Assembly (NCBI GenBank): GCA_037039925.1
Contig: JAXRKP010000036.1
Location: forward strand, 329,501-393,500
DNA: 64,000 nt
Source of the DNA: Doris montereyensis
Lineage: Eukaryota > Mollusca > Gastropoda > Nudibranchia > Dorididae
Direction: 5' to 3'
The notes below the pieces were generated by a model that had not been told where the DNA came from, ran no database searches, and saw nothing but the letters and a program-made list of their open reading frames with translations. Position 1 is the first letter of the stretch. Each line of letters begins with the position of its first letter. The position numbers were made by a program, and so were the translations under genes. This document shows positions 12,201 to 21,270 of the stretch, piece by piece.

Positions 12201-15200
12201 TAGTAATAGTAATAATGGCGATTCATTCTCACATTCACAACCGTCAGTAGTCACATCAGACATTCAGCAGTAATTATCAAATTGGACTTGATGTCAGCAG
12301 TGATAAGAATTTTACGTCTGATTCAATAGTTGTCCAAAGAATCAATGAGCTAAGGACATGAAATCTAGTTACAATACAAACCAGTTATATAATCAAGTCG
12401 CTTTTCAGATATTCAGGCTCAATTGTATTGTTTCTCAGATAGAAGAACTGAACCAGGTTTAAAACTTTTAATCCTTTACACATTCTTCAACCCAGGTACG
12501 TAATATTGACATTTGACGCTCATGTTGTAGTAACATCATCTTCGTTTGTATTAACTAAGAAAAACATAAACAAAAATCTGATGTACTTTAAATTTATTTG
12601 TTTATATTTCACAGGAGTTATGGAAAAGCTTGGACTAGGACCTGAAACTCTTACCAGTGCAAATCCTCGTCTAATCTATGCTCGTTTGACCGGCTATGGC
12701 CAAACAGGAGTTATGTCTCAAGCAGCAGGACATGACATTAATTACATAGCAATGTCTGGTAAGTTACATGCACTTCTGTAATGGTGATTTGAACAGGGGG
12801 ACTTTGTATCAAGGGAAATATGCAACTATAAATTGTCATTTTCAAAATAATTGAGCTGAGAGTTTTATTGTTTTGATGATTTGAATATGAGTTTGAGTAC
12901 CCCTCTAAGAAATGCATTGACTTAATTCTTTCAGAAAAATCCTTCAGGTTAGTTTAATTTTTTGAAAGGGGTAAAAATCAATGGAGAAATATCTTTTTGG
13001 TTTAAATTGTTTGTTTTTTTTTTATATCATTTATCTTTTATAGATCTGCGATTATAATATATATAAAGAAAACACTATACACAGGAAGGAATTTGTAAAC
13101 AAAGCTTTTACAGTCTTTTGTTTGTGTTACGTATTTCTTCAGGTCAGTTATCAAAACTTGGTCGCAAGCACGAGAGACCATTACCTCCCATAAATTACCT
13201 CGCAGATTTTGCTGGTGGTGGTCTGATTTGTGCATATGGGATACTTCTTGCCCTCTTTGAACGCAGTATTTCAGGCAAAGGTCAAGTCATCGATGCCAAC
13301 ATGGTGGAAGGCTCTGCCTATGTCGGCACGGAGAAGTGTTGACTTTGCTCATCCTTTTTGTTTGTTTGATGCATTTCTTTTTCATGAAATTTAAATTCAT
13401 CTTAATTCTGATACATTGATTTAAAAAATTGTTTAATATGAAAGTATTGAAAAAGATAAGATTGAAATGATTTGCAAAGATTATAATATAAGCGTACACA
13501 TACTTTGATTTCATTTTAAAAGTCGCATTTCATTTGTCTAAACTCTAGGATAATTGTCATACCTTCCGTCTTTGGCGTGGGTGGTTTGTGGGTGCTACTG
13601 ATGGGTCCTACTTCTTTCCTTTCCCTCATTCACTTTTATTTCATCTTGCTGCTTCCGCCTGAGATCACTGCATATGTTTGACAGCGTACATTTCAATGAA
13701 TCAATACCGTCATCCTCACTTTTATTGTCTTCTCTGTTGAAATTCTTTTAGCAATCCATCCGTCTTTGGCTATTTCCCAACAAGTATTTATTATTGAAAA
13801 CAAAATTGTTTCATGTTTGCATTTTATTATTTGAAGACGAACTCTTTAATAAAATAATTCAGTTTTTGTATTGATTTACAGGATCATGGGTAGATTCGAT
13901 GAAAGACTTTATTTTCTCATCTCCGAGAGGTGAAAATATGCTTGATGGTGGAGCTGCTTATTATGATACATATGAAACAAAGGATGGAAAACACATGGCT
14001 GTTGGATCCCTGGAGCCAAAGTTTTATCTAGACTTATTAAAAGGTACTGAATGGGATATACTTATAAACTTTTGTTTTAACTTACTTTTAAGGCAGTATT
14101 TTTCTTTTGCCTCTATAAATTAAGGTAACATGAAATAGGGAACTGAGAATCGATTTTCATGAAAGTCATTCACTGAAAGAAAATCGTAAAAAGAAATGAT
14201 AGAAGTGAAGAATGTGCATACACATTAGGATCCTAGACAAAATCTACTGACATTCTTCTTCATAACAAGTGACCAACTCAATTCTTGAGTATTATTGTTT
14301 TTGTCAACCCTCATGTTTTGTTTTTGTTCTTTTAATCAAACCACAAACTGTTAACCCAAGAAGCACGCAGGACGTACATGTACATATTTGTTTTTTACCT
14401 GTACATTTTTTCGTTTTTGAGGGTGTGGCCTGCTTCGTTTATCACTTCTCACACCTCTGACCGGTAACCGGCAACAGGTGTGAAATTTGGCCCTCGCGTA
14501 TCGCTGTATAAGGACCATTGTGACTGACTGAGCTCAATTGAAATTGGAACGTGAACTTTTCATTTGATTGGCATTTTGCTTTTATTGATTAGCCAATAAA
14601 CCTGCATTATACTTGACCAACTGAAAGCTACTTCTTTGGATAAATTCAACACATGCCCTCAGTGAATGCACACATTTACATGAACTGTAAATGGATTGGT
14701 CCTCCCATTTCATTACTATAAGATTGACAAGCATTTGTCTGGGTGAATGTGTAATACTGAGAGAGAGACGGAGAGAGCGAGAGACAGATAGAGAGGATGG
14801 GGAGGGGGGGGGGGAGAGAAATAAAAAGAGACAGAAAGTGATAGAGGGAGAGATAGACAGACAGAAAAAGTCGAGAGACAGAGAAAGACTGAGAGGCAGA
14901 GAGAGAGAGAGAAAGGGAGAGACAGACAGACAGGCATAGAAAGAGAGAGAGACAGACAGACAGACAGTAGGGAGGCAAACCAAGAGAAAGACAGACAGTA
15001 GACAGACAGACTGACAGAGAAAGAGAGAAAGAACTCCAGCTGAAATGATAATGTCCCACACTATACAAATCAAACCTGATTTGGTCTAGGTAGAGGAAAA
15101 TTTGAACACCAGATGTCCCAATTGGCACTTGCATGTCAGCATGTGTTTCGAATGGCAGTCCAGAATCTTAGCTGACCAGACTAGGTGGCAAAAAGATCAT

Positions 15201-17400
15201 TCCCTCTTTCTTTCAGAGATCCAACTTTGCTTAGAAGCCAGACATTGAATTCATGGTTTGCATGTGGGTGATGAACAAAAGTGAGGCTGCCACATGCTCC
15301 TATCGACCAACAAGAAAGAAATAAGAAAGGAAGTTTCCCAGACGTCTGTTCTTTGACAAACGATTCACAGCATGATGTGGAAATGGAATTTCCCACAAGA
15401 AATCTCATCTCAACCATCCACTTTGCTTGTAATTTGAATAGATTACATCATTATGCGACCACAGAAGCTTTTGAAACATAGCTATAGACAGCTGCTGACT
15501 TTTTGTCAAGCCGTAAGAAAATTGCAAGCTCTTGTAAATACTGATGGGTCAGTAATGTGTAGAAGTTTACTAGGAGAGGATGGGGTATGTGTGACTAATT
15601 TACCTTGTCATCTATCGCTCGAAAAAAAATTGCTTTATTATATAACGATGAACGTGTAACAATTTTTCCCTGACTATGACTGCAGGACCAGATGTCAATC
15701 ATCTGGTCAGAGCCAGTCTAACCTTCACTTTACGTTCAATGACAGGGCAGGGTTGCCTGGGTGGAGACGGCCAGGGCTACAAGATGCGCGCTCCGTGTGG
15801 TTATTACACAACATAACCGATAAATACGTAACCTTCCCCACTATCGCCTTGACTAAGACATAATGCTAGCTGTACAGCTCTTTACCTAGAATAAAAGAGC
15901 GTTAATCACATGGTCACATGTCCAGTGCTGGCTTCACGTTCCATGGCAGCACCTCTCTGCTGGCAGCGATCGGGCAACAAGCTGTGCGTTTCTTGGGTTA
16001 ATCTAGTTTTGATTGTAAAGTAATGTGCTTAATTCTGTTTTTAAAGACTTTATAATAATAATAATAAAGTATATTTTATAGCGCTTATACATGAACATAA
16101 GAACTCTAAGTCTAAGCGCTTTGACAAGTCACTAGGTAAATTATAAAAAAACACGATCATAATCAATATTAAACATACATAATACATGCGTAGCAATGCA
16201 ACTACTGAGTTTAATTTCTATTGACAGTTTGTTCCACAACCTTACTGTACTAGTGTAAAATGAGTGCAGGTGACAATCAATGTTTGAAGATAGGATCGTA
16301 TATGTTTGACAATCTTATCTAGTTGTTCTGGTACAGTGGAACCTGTTAAATCGGGAATTCTCAGTGGATTGTAAAATTATCCCCATAGCTGGGTTACCCG
16401 ATTACCAGGGGACCTAGGGAGTTTGGTTTTCCCTCAACAGTTTTGGGTACCGGTATATAAACCCTTCTGTGGATGGTAAAATACAGAATTAAACAATCAA
16501 TTTAGTGTAGCCACAAAACCAGTTGCTCAAAGCAAACATGACAGTCGTCACTGATGTCACTCACAGTCAAGCTTTGTTGACGGTTGATAGATTGTAATCA
16601 AGAACGAATGTGGATCGTTAATTCTCCTCACATGTCCATCCTTGTGATTAACAGGTTAGACGGGCAATGAAAAGCTATGTCAGTGAGTGAACAAGTCTGC
16701 TTTCTAAGCATCGCCCCATTTCAAAGCCGTACTGTATTGTTAAGTGGATGAGCAAAGACTGGCTCGACGGTTGATTTCACACCTGTGTAATGGATGTTTG
16801 GTTTGTCTAGCCTATGGTTGTCGTGAACTGGCACTTACGTCATGTACATATTTTGTAGTGCAAGTAGCACTAGTGCGAGTGTAATAATAAATCTTGTCTA
16901 TGTTTATTGAACTTTTAAGTTTTTCCTTTGTCACTGATAGTGATATGAGATGATAACGTTCCATCCCCAGTACTCAGACATTTATTTCCATGCTTCTTCA
17001 CTTTACAGGTCTGGGCTTGGACAGCAACAATGTGAGTCAATCAGATGACCAGGCAGAACAACGAGAGATGTTTGCCAATATTTTCCGAACGAAAACTCGA
17101 AATGAATGGACAGAAATATTCAATGGTTTGGATGCTTGTGTAACTCCCATTCTGGATGTGGCAGAAGCAGCAGAACATCCTCACAATAAGGACAAAGGAA
17201 CATACCGTAAAGAAGGTCATGGGAATCTACAAGCTGCTCCAGCTCCGAGATTTAGTAGAATCGATGCAGTGCGAGACATCCGACCCCTTCCCAGATTGGG
17301 ACAACACACTTTGAGTGTGTTACCTGATTTTGATTTTAAGAAAGATGAAATTTTGGCCCTGATGAAAGAAGGTGTATTGATGGAGGAGTCTAAATTATAG
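3295..17400 (+). CDS. AMACR: Alpha-methylacyl-CoA racemase (six coding exons)
   Basis: Class III CoA-transferase-fold racemase. It interconverts (R)- and (S)-2-methylacyl-CoAs so that pristanoyl-CoA and bile-acid-type intermediates can enter beta-oxidation, in peroxisomes and mitochondria. The coding exons are 3295-3403, 6898-7033, 12615-12758, 13143-13325, 13882-14043 and 17009-17400, and their phases chain. After allowing for one extra T in exon 1 the product is 374 residues, the usual family length. Visible family hallmarks are the N-terminal [18 protein letters not shown] (CoA-binding Arg), GHDINY (catalytic His), [10 protein letters not shown] (catalytic Asp), SLEPKFY (conserved Glu) and DACVTP. 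The protein ends in SKL, a type 1 peroxisomal signal. The start ATG has A at -3 and G at +4. Oddities are a frameshift in exon 1 and a GC splice donor after exon 4. Identity is certain; whether the allele is functional is not. Confidence 0.93.
5635..5980. repeat. Tandem repeat, about 105-bp unit, roughly 3 copies
   Basis: Three successive diverged units share TTTAGTGATACAGACATTA, then TTAGTTCA, then a GAATACT box and then GAACTGTCATATTATA. The unit starts are spaced about 100-110 bases. Divergence increases along the array, which indicates age. Confidence 0.8.
6195..6365. repeat. Tandem duplication, about 85-bp unit, 2 copies
   Basis: The two units share TTTGATAAGAT, ACGTTTTGGTACTGCGACT (one base different in the first copy) and GTCGTTCAGTAAGTA, followed by ATATTTTGAGGTAT. 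They lie head to tail inside AMACR intron 1. Confidence 0.8.
6735..6786. repeat. (TA)n microsatellite
   Basis: A short CA start followed by more than 20 TA units, just upstream of AMACR exon 2. Confidence 0.95.
6898..7033 (+). CDS. AMACR: AMACR exon 2
   Basis: Starts in phase 0 after GACAG and ends in phase 1 before GTGAG. It encodes [20 protein letters not shown] through [13 protein letters not shown], matching the family's segment around the GK(R/E)S and DVLxEPFR motifs. The frame is intact. Confidence 0.92.
7261..7292. repeat. (CATA)n microsatellite
   Basis: About eight CATA units in AMACR intron 2, followed by a degenerate GATA/GAGA tract to about 7440. Confidence 0.9.
7735..8006 (+). 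mobile_element. LINE 3'-end fragment (endonuclease/RT family A)
   Basis: A 5'-truncated copy of the dominant LINE in the window. It has the coding tail ([13 protein letters not shown], ...[11 protein letters not shown]), then a short 3' UTR with CCATACACCG and AGAATGGGAGCTGATAAA, and a GAAA-type tail. It matches the 3' ends of the copies at 17.7, 46.3 and 52.4 kb. It lies in AMACR intron 2. Confidence 0.85.
8530..8660 (+). mobile_element. tRNA-derived SINE fragment
   Basis: A tRNA-like head with an A-box-like GGTGGCTGAGTGATTAGACT and a B box GGTTCGAATCC, followed by the start of the body (AAAGCTAGCCCCAACTTTGTG). The rest grades into a GA satellite. The same head and body occur in the copies at 45.8 and 61.1 kb. 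The head has no proper acceptor stem pairing, so it is not called as a tRNA gene. Confidence 0.75.
8638..9180. repeat. GA/GATA satellite with long pure (AG)n core
   Basis: Low-complexity purine tract with a near-perfect (AG)n core at about 8789-8870. It is surrounded by GACAGA, GATAGA and ACACAC variants. All long open frames on the minus strand here are artefacts of Ser/Leu repeats. Confidence 0.95.
9187..9219. repeat. (AT)n microsatellite
   Basis: About 16 AT units immediately upstream of the 5' end of a LINE copy. Confidence 0.95.
9223..9856 (+). mobile_element. LINE family A, 5' portion (UTR monomers and start of endonuclease)
   Basis: Begins with the family's conserved 5' terminus (GGGCAGTGGACAGGTAAACA). 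Two diverged tandem UTR units of about 72 bp follow, then the start of the AP-endonuclease domain in broken frames ([20 protein letters not shown], then [11 protein letters not shown]). The element stops abruptly at about 9856, where a Ty3/gypsy fragment on the opposite strand begins. It resumes at about 11112 much further into the RT domain. Confidence 0.85.
9857..11111 (-). mobile_element. Ty3/gypsy-type retrotransposon fragment (RT and start of RNase H)
   Basis: The main frame at 10187-11014 encodes a gypsy-class reverse transcriptase: [44 protein letters not shown] and an ADD catalytic box ([10 protein letters not shown]) are visible. A second frame at 10029-10229 continues into the thumb/RNase H start ([20 protein letters not shown]). 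A frameshift separates the two. Neither LTR nor gag, protease or integrase is present. The fragment is embedded in LINE sequence inside AMACR intron 2. Confidence 0.9.
11112..11520 (+). mobile_element. LINE family A, RT-domain fragment
   Basis: Resumes after the gypsy piece with [10 protein letters not shown]. It continues out of frame through [10 protein letters not shown] and the catalytic [18 protein letters not shown], where the first D-box residue context is altered from ADD to TDD. The element ends near 11520. The LINE part between endonuclease and RT palm (about 1.5 kb in the copy at 32.4 kb) is missing. Confidence 0.85.
11521..12614 (+). other. AMACR intron 2, distal part
   Basis: AT-rich noncoding DNA between the LINE debris and exon 3. 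I see no protein, RNA or repeat motif beyond short A/T runs. The acceptor TTTCACAG precedes exon 3. Confidence 0.6.
12615..12758 (+). CDS. AMACR: AMACR exon 3 (catalytic His)
   Basis: Phase 1 at both ends; flanked by TTTCACAG and GTAAGT. It encodes [12 protein letters not shown], then [10 protein letters not shown] and [12 protein letters not shown]. The GHD histidine corresponds to the base that acts on one face of the 2-methyl centre in characterised racemases, and the Arg of ARLTG to the CoA phosphate contact. The frame is intact. Confidence 0.95.
13143..13325 (+). CDS. AMACR: AMACR exon 4 (catalytic Asp; GC donor)
   Basis: Starts in phase 1 after TTCTTCAG. It encodes [20 protein letters not shown], then [13 protein letters not shown] and [18 protein letters not shown]. 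The Asp of NYLADF is the second catalytic residue. The homologous junction to exon 5 (YVG|SW) falls at 13325, where the next bases are GCACGG rather than GT. Reading through instead meets TGA at 13340-13342 after a few residues. Confidence 0.9.
13326..13881 (+). other. AMACR intron 4, apparent GC-AG intron
   Basis: Defined by conserved protein junctions and phases: GC at 13326-13327 and the acceptor TTTACAG ending at 13881. A minus-strand copy of a dispersed repeat (GTCCTACTTCTTTCCTTT) lies at about 13560-13690. Confidence 0.65.
13882..14043 (+). CDS. AMACR: AMACR exon 5 (conserved Glu)
   Basis: Phase 1 to phase 1, bounded by TTTACAG and GTACTG. It encodes [20 protein letters not shown], then [21 protein letters not shown] and [12 protein letters not shown]. 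The DGGAPxYxxYxTxDG and EPxFY motifs are diagnostic of the racemase family. Confidence 0.95.
14756..15033. repeat. GA-rich satellite
   Basis: Degenerate GAGA, GACAGA and GAAAGA units with a G-run near 14803-14814. The overlapping minus-strand frames of up to 163 codons are low-complexity Ser/Leu/Cys products, not genes. Confidence 0.9.
16030..16330. repeat. Dispersed repeat with inverted GCGCTT boxes
   Basis: A TAA microsatellite is followed by TTTTATAGCGCTTATACATG and, some 50 bases on, TCTAAGCGCTTTGACAAGTC. This is a hairpin-capable pattern of the kind seen in widespread invertebrate short repeats. I cannot assign a family from memory. Confidence 0.45.
16334..16734. mobile_element. Possible pogo/Tigger-like MITE
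   Basis: The left end TA|CAGTGGAACCTGTTAAATCGG resembles pogo-type termini. A weaker inverted match ends at TACTG|TA (16731-16736). The interior has no coding sequence. The TIR match is imperfect, so the boundaries are tentative. Confidence 0.4.
17009..17400 (+). CDS. AMACR: AMACR exon 6 (C-terminal, SKL peroxisomal signal)
   Basis: Starts in phase 1 after TTTACAG and runs to TAG at 17398-17400. It encodes [20 protein letters not shown], then [20 protein letters not shown] with TPILD following, then the C-terminal region ending EESKL. SKL is the canonical PTS1 tripeptide, so peroxisomal import is predicted. A polyadenylation signal AATAAA lies at 17484-17489, soon after the stop. Confidence 0.95.
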
Positions 17401-17458
17401 GGATACATAAATGTTCTAGCTTTCCGTCTAATCTCACTATCCATCTGATCTATATTCA

Positions 17459-17710
17459 TTGATGGAGAAATCTAAATTATAGGAATAAATGATTATTATG
17501 CGTCAAAGATGGCCGAAAAATGCTTTTCTGAAAACGTCGAAAATGTTCTAAGTTCCAATACATTTTGAATATTCATATCTTTGTTATTTATGAATCAATT
17601 TTGTTGAAATAAAGTGTGTTTTTCATGGTTTTAAGTTGCATTTGAATAAAGCATTGTATTCAATATTTAGGCAAATATTGAAAATGGCTTATGGCACCTA
17701 ATGGCAGTGA
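17459..17710 (+). promoter_or_regulatory. AMACR 3' end: AATAAA signals and shared repeat
   Basis: AATAAA occurs at 17484-17489. The sequence at 17460-17483 repeats the last codons and stop region of the gene (GATGG-AG-A-TCTAAATTATAGG). From about 17545 to 17710 a repeat begins with TTCATATCTTTG and includes AAATAAAGTGTG, and it recurs at 23885-24030. The true cleavage site cannot be set without transcript data. Confidence 0.5.
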
Positions 17711-17711
17711 A

Positions 17712-18140
17712 TACAGTAGACAGTAGGGAATACAGTAGAGTGCAGCAGCCGAAATGAAATATCTAAGAAGAGTTGTAGGGAAAACTAAAAGAGACAAAAT
17801 CAGAAACACAACAATAAGAGATCAAACCAAAGCAGATAGCATAAAAACTAAGATAGAAATGAATTAACTGAGATGGTTTGGGCATGTTAACAGAATGAAT
17901 GACAATACAATAGTTAAATCAGTATACAGTGCTAAAACTGAAGGTAAAAGACCAAAAGGCAGACCTCGGAGAAAGTAGGAAGAAGATATAAAAGAGGCAT
18001 TAAAGCACAGAAATTTAACTTTCACGGAAAGAAACAGAAAATGCCAGGACAGGGCAGCCTGGAGAAAGATCATTTTGGTATCTAAAACCCATACACCGAA
18101 GGGTAGAATGGGAACTGATAAAGAAAGAAAGAAAGATAGA
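17712..18140 (+). mobile_element. LINE family A 3'-end fragment
   Basis: A 5'-truncated copy with decayed C-terminal coding ([20 protein letters not shown] in frame pieces, then [11 protein letters not shown]) and the family's 3' UTR, ending in a GAAA-repeat tail at about 18118-18138. It lies just beyond the AMACR 3' end. Confidence 0.85.
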
Positions 18141-18579
18141 ATAATAAAATAAAATGATTAACAGCATATGACTACATAAATTACATCTGTACAAGGAACA
18201 GTTATGGAACATACCAAGAAAATACTTGTTACATTCTAAATCTTATAGAATATCATGCCTTAAGTACTCAGAAAATTATTTTGGACTTACAAAAAAATAG
18301 CCCAAATTTTGTTTAGCCAGAGCCCATATACCAGTTTTCGCAACAGATATTTGAGATCAATGAAACAGTCAAAATTCATAGAATCCATTTAGAATGATAT
18401 ATAGATAATGTCCAAATTTTTTAAAGCAATTTGTTCATTACATTTTAATTTTATGATGTGATAAAAGTTGTCTCCTACTCCTAGGCAAAATTGTCTATTT
18501 GGTAAAAAAACAACGGATAATGTTTAAAAATGTAACAAAAATTATCATAAATTGAGAACGAGCAAAGCTACAAAGTTGA
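18141..18579. other. AT-rich intergenic DNA
   Basis: I see no gene, RNA or clear repeat in this stretch. Confidence 0.5.
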
Positions 18580-18849
18580 CTAATACAAGCTGCAGCAGCA
18601 GATTTAGAAAAACATGGTTTATTAATAAGATGGATAGATAACAACGGAGGTGTTTGTGAAAGTAGTGAACAAGTAGACATATTAATCAAACATCTTTCAA
18701 CAACTGGTAAATCTAAAAAACAAATAACAGAAATAATCAAAGATCAAATAAGATATTATAAAAATGTTAAAAGTGTGAAAGATAAAATTCTAACTCTGTC
18801 AGGTACTCAAGAAGATTTAATCTCAAATTTAAAACAATTTCTAAATTAG
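18580..18849 (+). pseudogene. Unassigned coding remnant, no start codon
   Basis: An 89-codon open frame without ATG, closed upstream by TGA at 18577 and ending at TAG 18849. It reads AAAADLEKHGLLIRWIDNNG, then GVCESSEQVDILIKHL, with TGKSKKQITEIIKDQIRYYK and a hydrophobic/helical end SNLKQFLN. Composition is that of a real protein C-terminus (charged helices, no low complexity), probably from a decayed mobile element. I do not recognise the family. Confidence 0.5.
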
Positions 18850-19379
18850 TGTTTCTTTTTTTTAGTCTGAAATAAAATTGAAATCATGGGTCTAGTTAAT
18901 GAAGTTTTATTTGATTTTGTAACATATTCGGAGGCCTTTCTTTGTTTTATGTTGATAAATTCATATTTATTGGTGATATATCTGGTGGGGGAAAACTTTC
19001 TTGTGATAATTTTTTTTTTACTTAATTTTTAAAAATTGTAAATATTTTAATAAACTGAAATCATGTCATAACCAGCCATTATTGTAGTTATGTTTCTCTT
19101 TGATGTTGTTTATCTAATCAGGAATGGAAAGAGCTCCTTCTACTCTTTTATTTGATACCAAGATCGACAAGATTGGTTAAAGAGTAAAGATTTTATAAGG
19201 TTTTGAAATTCCCATTTTTTGTGTTTTTCGGCCCCATTAACGAAAACGTGTGAAATTGATTCACGGCATATTTTCCAAGAGTATAACTTAAAAAGTATAC
19301 TTCCAGGCTCCCTGTAAAAATTGGACCTACTGTCAGCGACATTATCTCTTACCTTAGTGGTTTTCAAGGGTTAGCTTAA

Positions 19380-19982
19380 TTTGTTATTACACAATAGCGG
19401 TCTGAAAATGGCCTTTTGAGTCGTAATTCACCGAACCATATTTTGACCCATTTTTCGCGAAATTCAAAAGGGCATAACTTCCTTGAAAATAAACCCATCA
19501 TGTTGATTTTGGTATCATTTAAATCAGAATAAGATTTTTCTTCTTTTGATAATTCTTCCCGAAACTGCTTGTTCTTGGCTACCATCAGTACTACAATCTG
19601 AGCATATCTGAAGCTTATCAATTTTTTCCTGAAGTTTCTCTGCCCTTCCCCAGTTCTTTCCAAACTCACGAAGGGAGCCTGCTACACCCTTATCTTCTTT
19701 TTCTGGCTGTTTTGAAATGCAAACATCAATTTGATCTGCAGCTTCCTCTAGTAGGCGATGATGTCTTAAAACGATCCCTAAAAGTATGTGGAGATATGGT
19801 GGGGCAGCTTTATTCACTTGCACATCTATAAGTGACAGATGCACACTGTTGTGATAAATGCCAAAATTCTTCTTATACCCATGGCCATATGTTTGAAATC
19901 TGTGAAAATCATTCTTTATTGTATTTAATGTTCGAAGGAGATAGTTGCTTGCTCCTGACTGCATTGTAGACTTTGGAACCAA
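19380..19982 (-). pseudogene. Decayed mobile-element protein fragment
   Basis: The main frame at 19524-19982 (152 codons) contains NSVHLSLIDVQVNKAAPPYL and HILLGIVLRHHRLLEEAAD, followed by KNWGRAEKLQEKIDKLQIC, a coiled-coil-like helix. A second frame overlaps at 19376-19669. The PPxLHIxLGI block followed by an amphipathic helix resembles proteins of repetitive DNA transposons in invertebrate genomes, but I cannot name the superfamily. No catalytic domain is visible, and flanking frames are broken. Confidence 0.5.
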
Positions 19983-20734
19983 ATATCACAAACACGGATA
20001 TGTACCTTGGATTATTTTTATATCGTAGATAAAACTTTGTTGTGAAGTGCCGTGCGCTGTGTGAAATCAATAATTGAAATTGTTCTTTTGTTGTGAATAA
20101 AGATTAAACGTATTTCACAGAATGTTGAATAGTCGTAGTAACCACTGGAACAGATAAACTCACGTTGAATAGATATTGGTGTAATATTCTTCGTATTCAG
20201 TTCACGTCGGTTGAAATTTTGATTGGAGGAAAAAATCTATAAATTCTTGGGAAAATGTCGGGGTGTTGGTATTTTCACTGATTTATGAACGTTATTTTCC
20301 AAACACAAAAACACAAAAACTTTCAAATCGGTCGTGGCAGGAATCATGATTTGATAATTAATATCACACAGATAGCAAATCAAACACGTTTAGAATATCC
20401 AGGAATAGGCCTTATTGTGCGTTTGATATCTCGAAAAGTTACCACAGTAAAAAGATGCGACTTCCTCCAAGCAGTAGATCAAAAGCCAAATAGTAGAGTG
20501 ATACAAAGGATAGATCGTTCCAAGTGATGAAACTATCAGATATCAGGGATTGAAAGTGAGTAACTTTTCGACAAGCTGAGTCATCGTGACCTCAAAGAAG
20601 CGGCTTTCGGTTAGCACCCATGACCTCGACTTGACAGGTAATTTATTGCGCTTCTGCGGAGGGTAGGCGAGAACCTAACGGAGTCGAACTAAAATACCGA
20701 GTTGAAAGCGTTTAGAACAGCCGTGTATGATATC
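19983..20734. other. Intergenic stretch without recognised gene
   Basis: An 80-codon frame at 20285-20527 has no recognisable motif. Nothing else stands out. Confidence 0.4.
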
Positions 20735-21270
20735 AATTAAATAACATTTGCACATTGTAGACATATGAAGCAGTAAATTCAATAATATGACAAAAATTAC
20801 TAAGAAAAGTATGCAAGAAAATTACGAAAAACGTATTGTGGCTGGGAGAGCAAAACGCTAACAGAGCTATAAAGTTGGGACATATATAAAATCAAAGGAT
20901 ATTCTGAGTTTTATGAGATAAACTAAATTACATTTGAACACTATATTTATAGGAAGCAGTAGATTCAAGAATATGACACAAATTACTTAAGAAAAGTACG
21001 CAAGAAAAACTGCGAAAAACATATTGTATTGTAATGTATTTTGAGAGCAAAATTGATACTAACAGAGCTATGAATTTGAGACATATATATATGTCAAATT
21101 AAAGGATATTTGAGCTCCATGGTGATAATGATTATTAAATAACATGTCACATTGACATTATAAACATATGAAGCAATAGATTCAAAAATAAAGCATTAAT
21201 CATTCGGATTCAGAAAATGCATGAAATTTACAAAAAACGTATGGTATTTCTAGGGCATTACATTGCACTC
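20735..21270. repeat. Diverged tandem repeat, about 186-216 bp unit, 2.5 copies
   Basis: The boxes ACATATGAAGCAGTAAATTC, AGTATGCAAGAAAA and CGAAAAACGTATTGT, then AACAGAGCTATAA and GACATATATA, recur in order. GAAGCA(G/A)TA(A/G)ATTCAA starts at about 20767, 20953 and 21169. The array is noncoding. Confidence 0.8.

Larger units (their letters stand above)
14044..17008 (+). other. AMACR intron 5
   Basis: A 3 kb intron holding a GA satellite (14756-15033), an unassigned stretch (15040-16020), a dispersed repeat with GCGCTT boxes (about 16030-16330) and a possible pogo-like MITE (16334-16734). Short frames at 15281-15659 have no recognisable motif. Confidence 0.7.
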
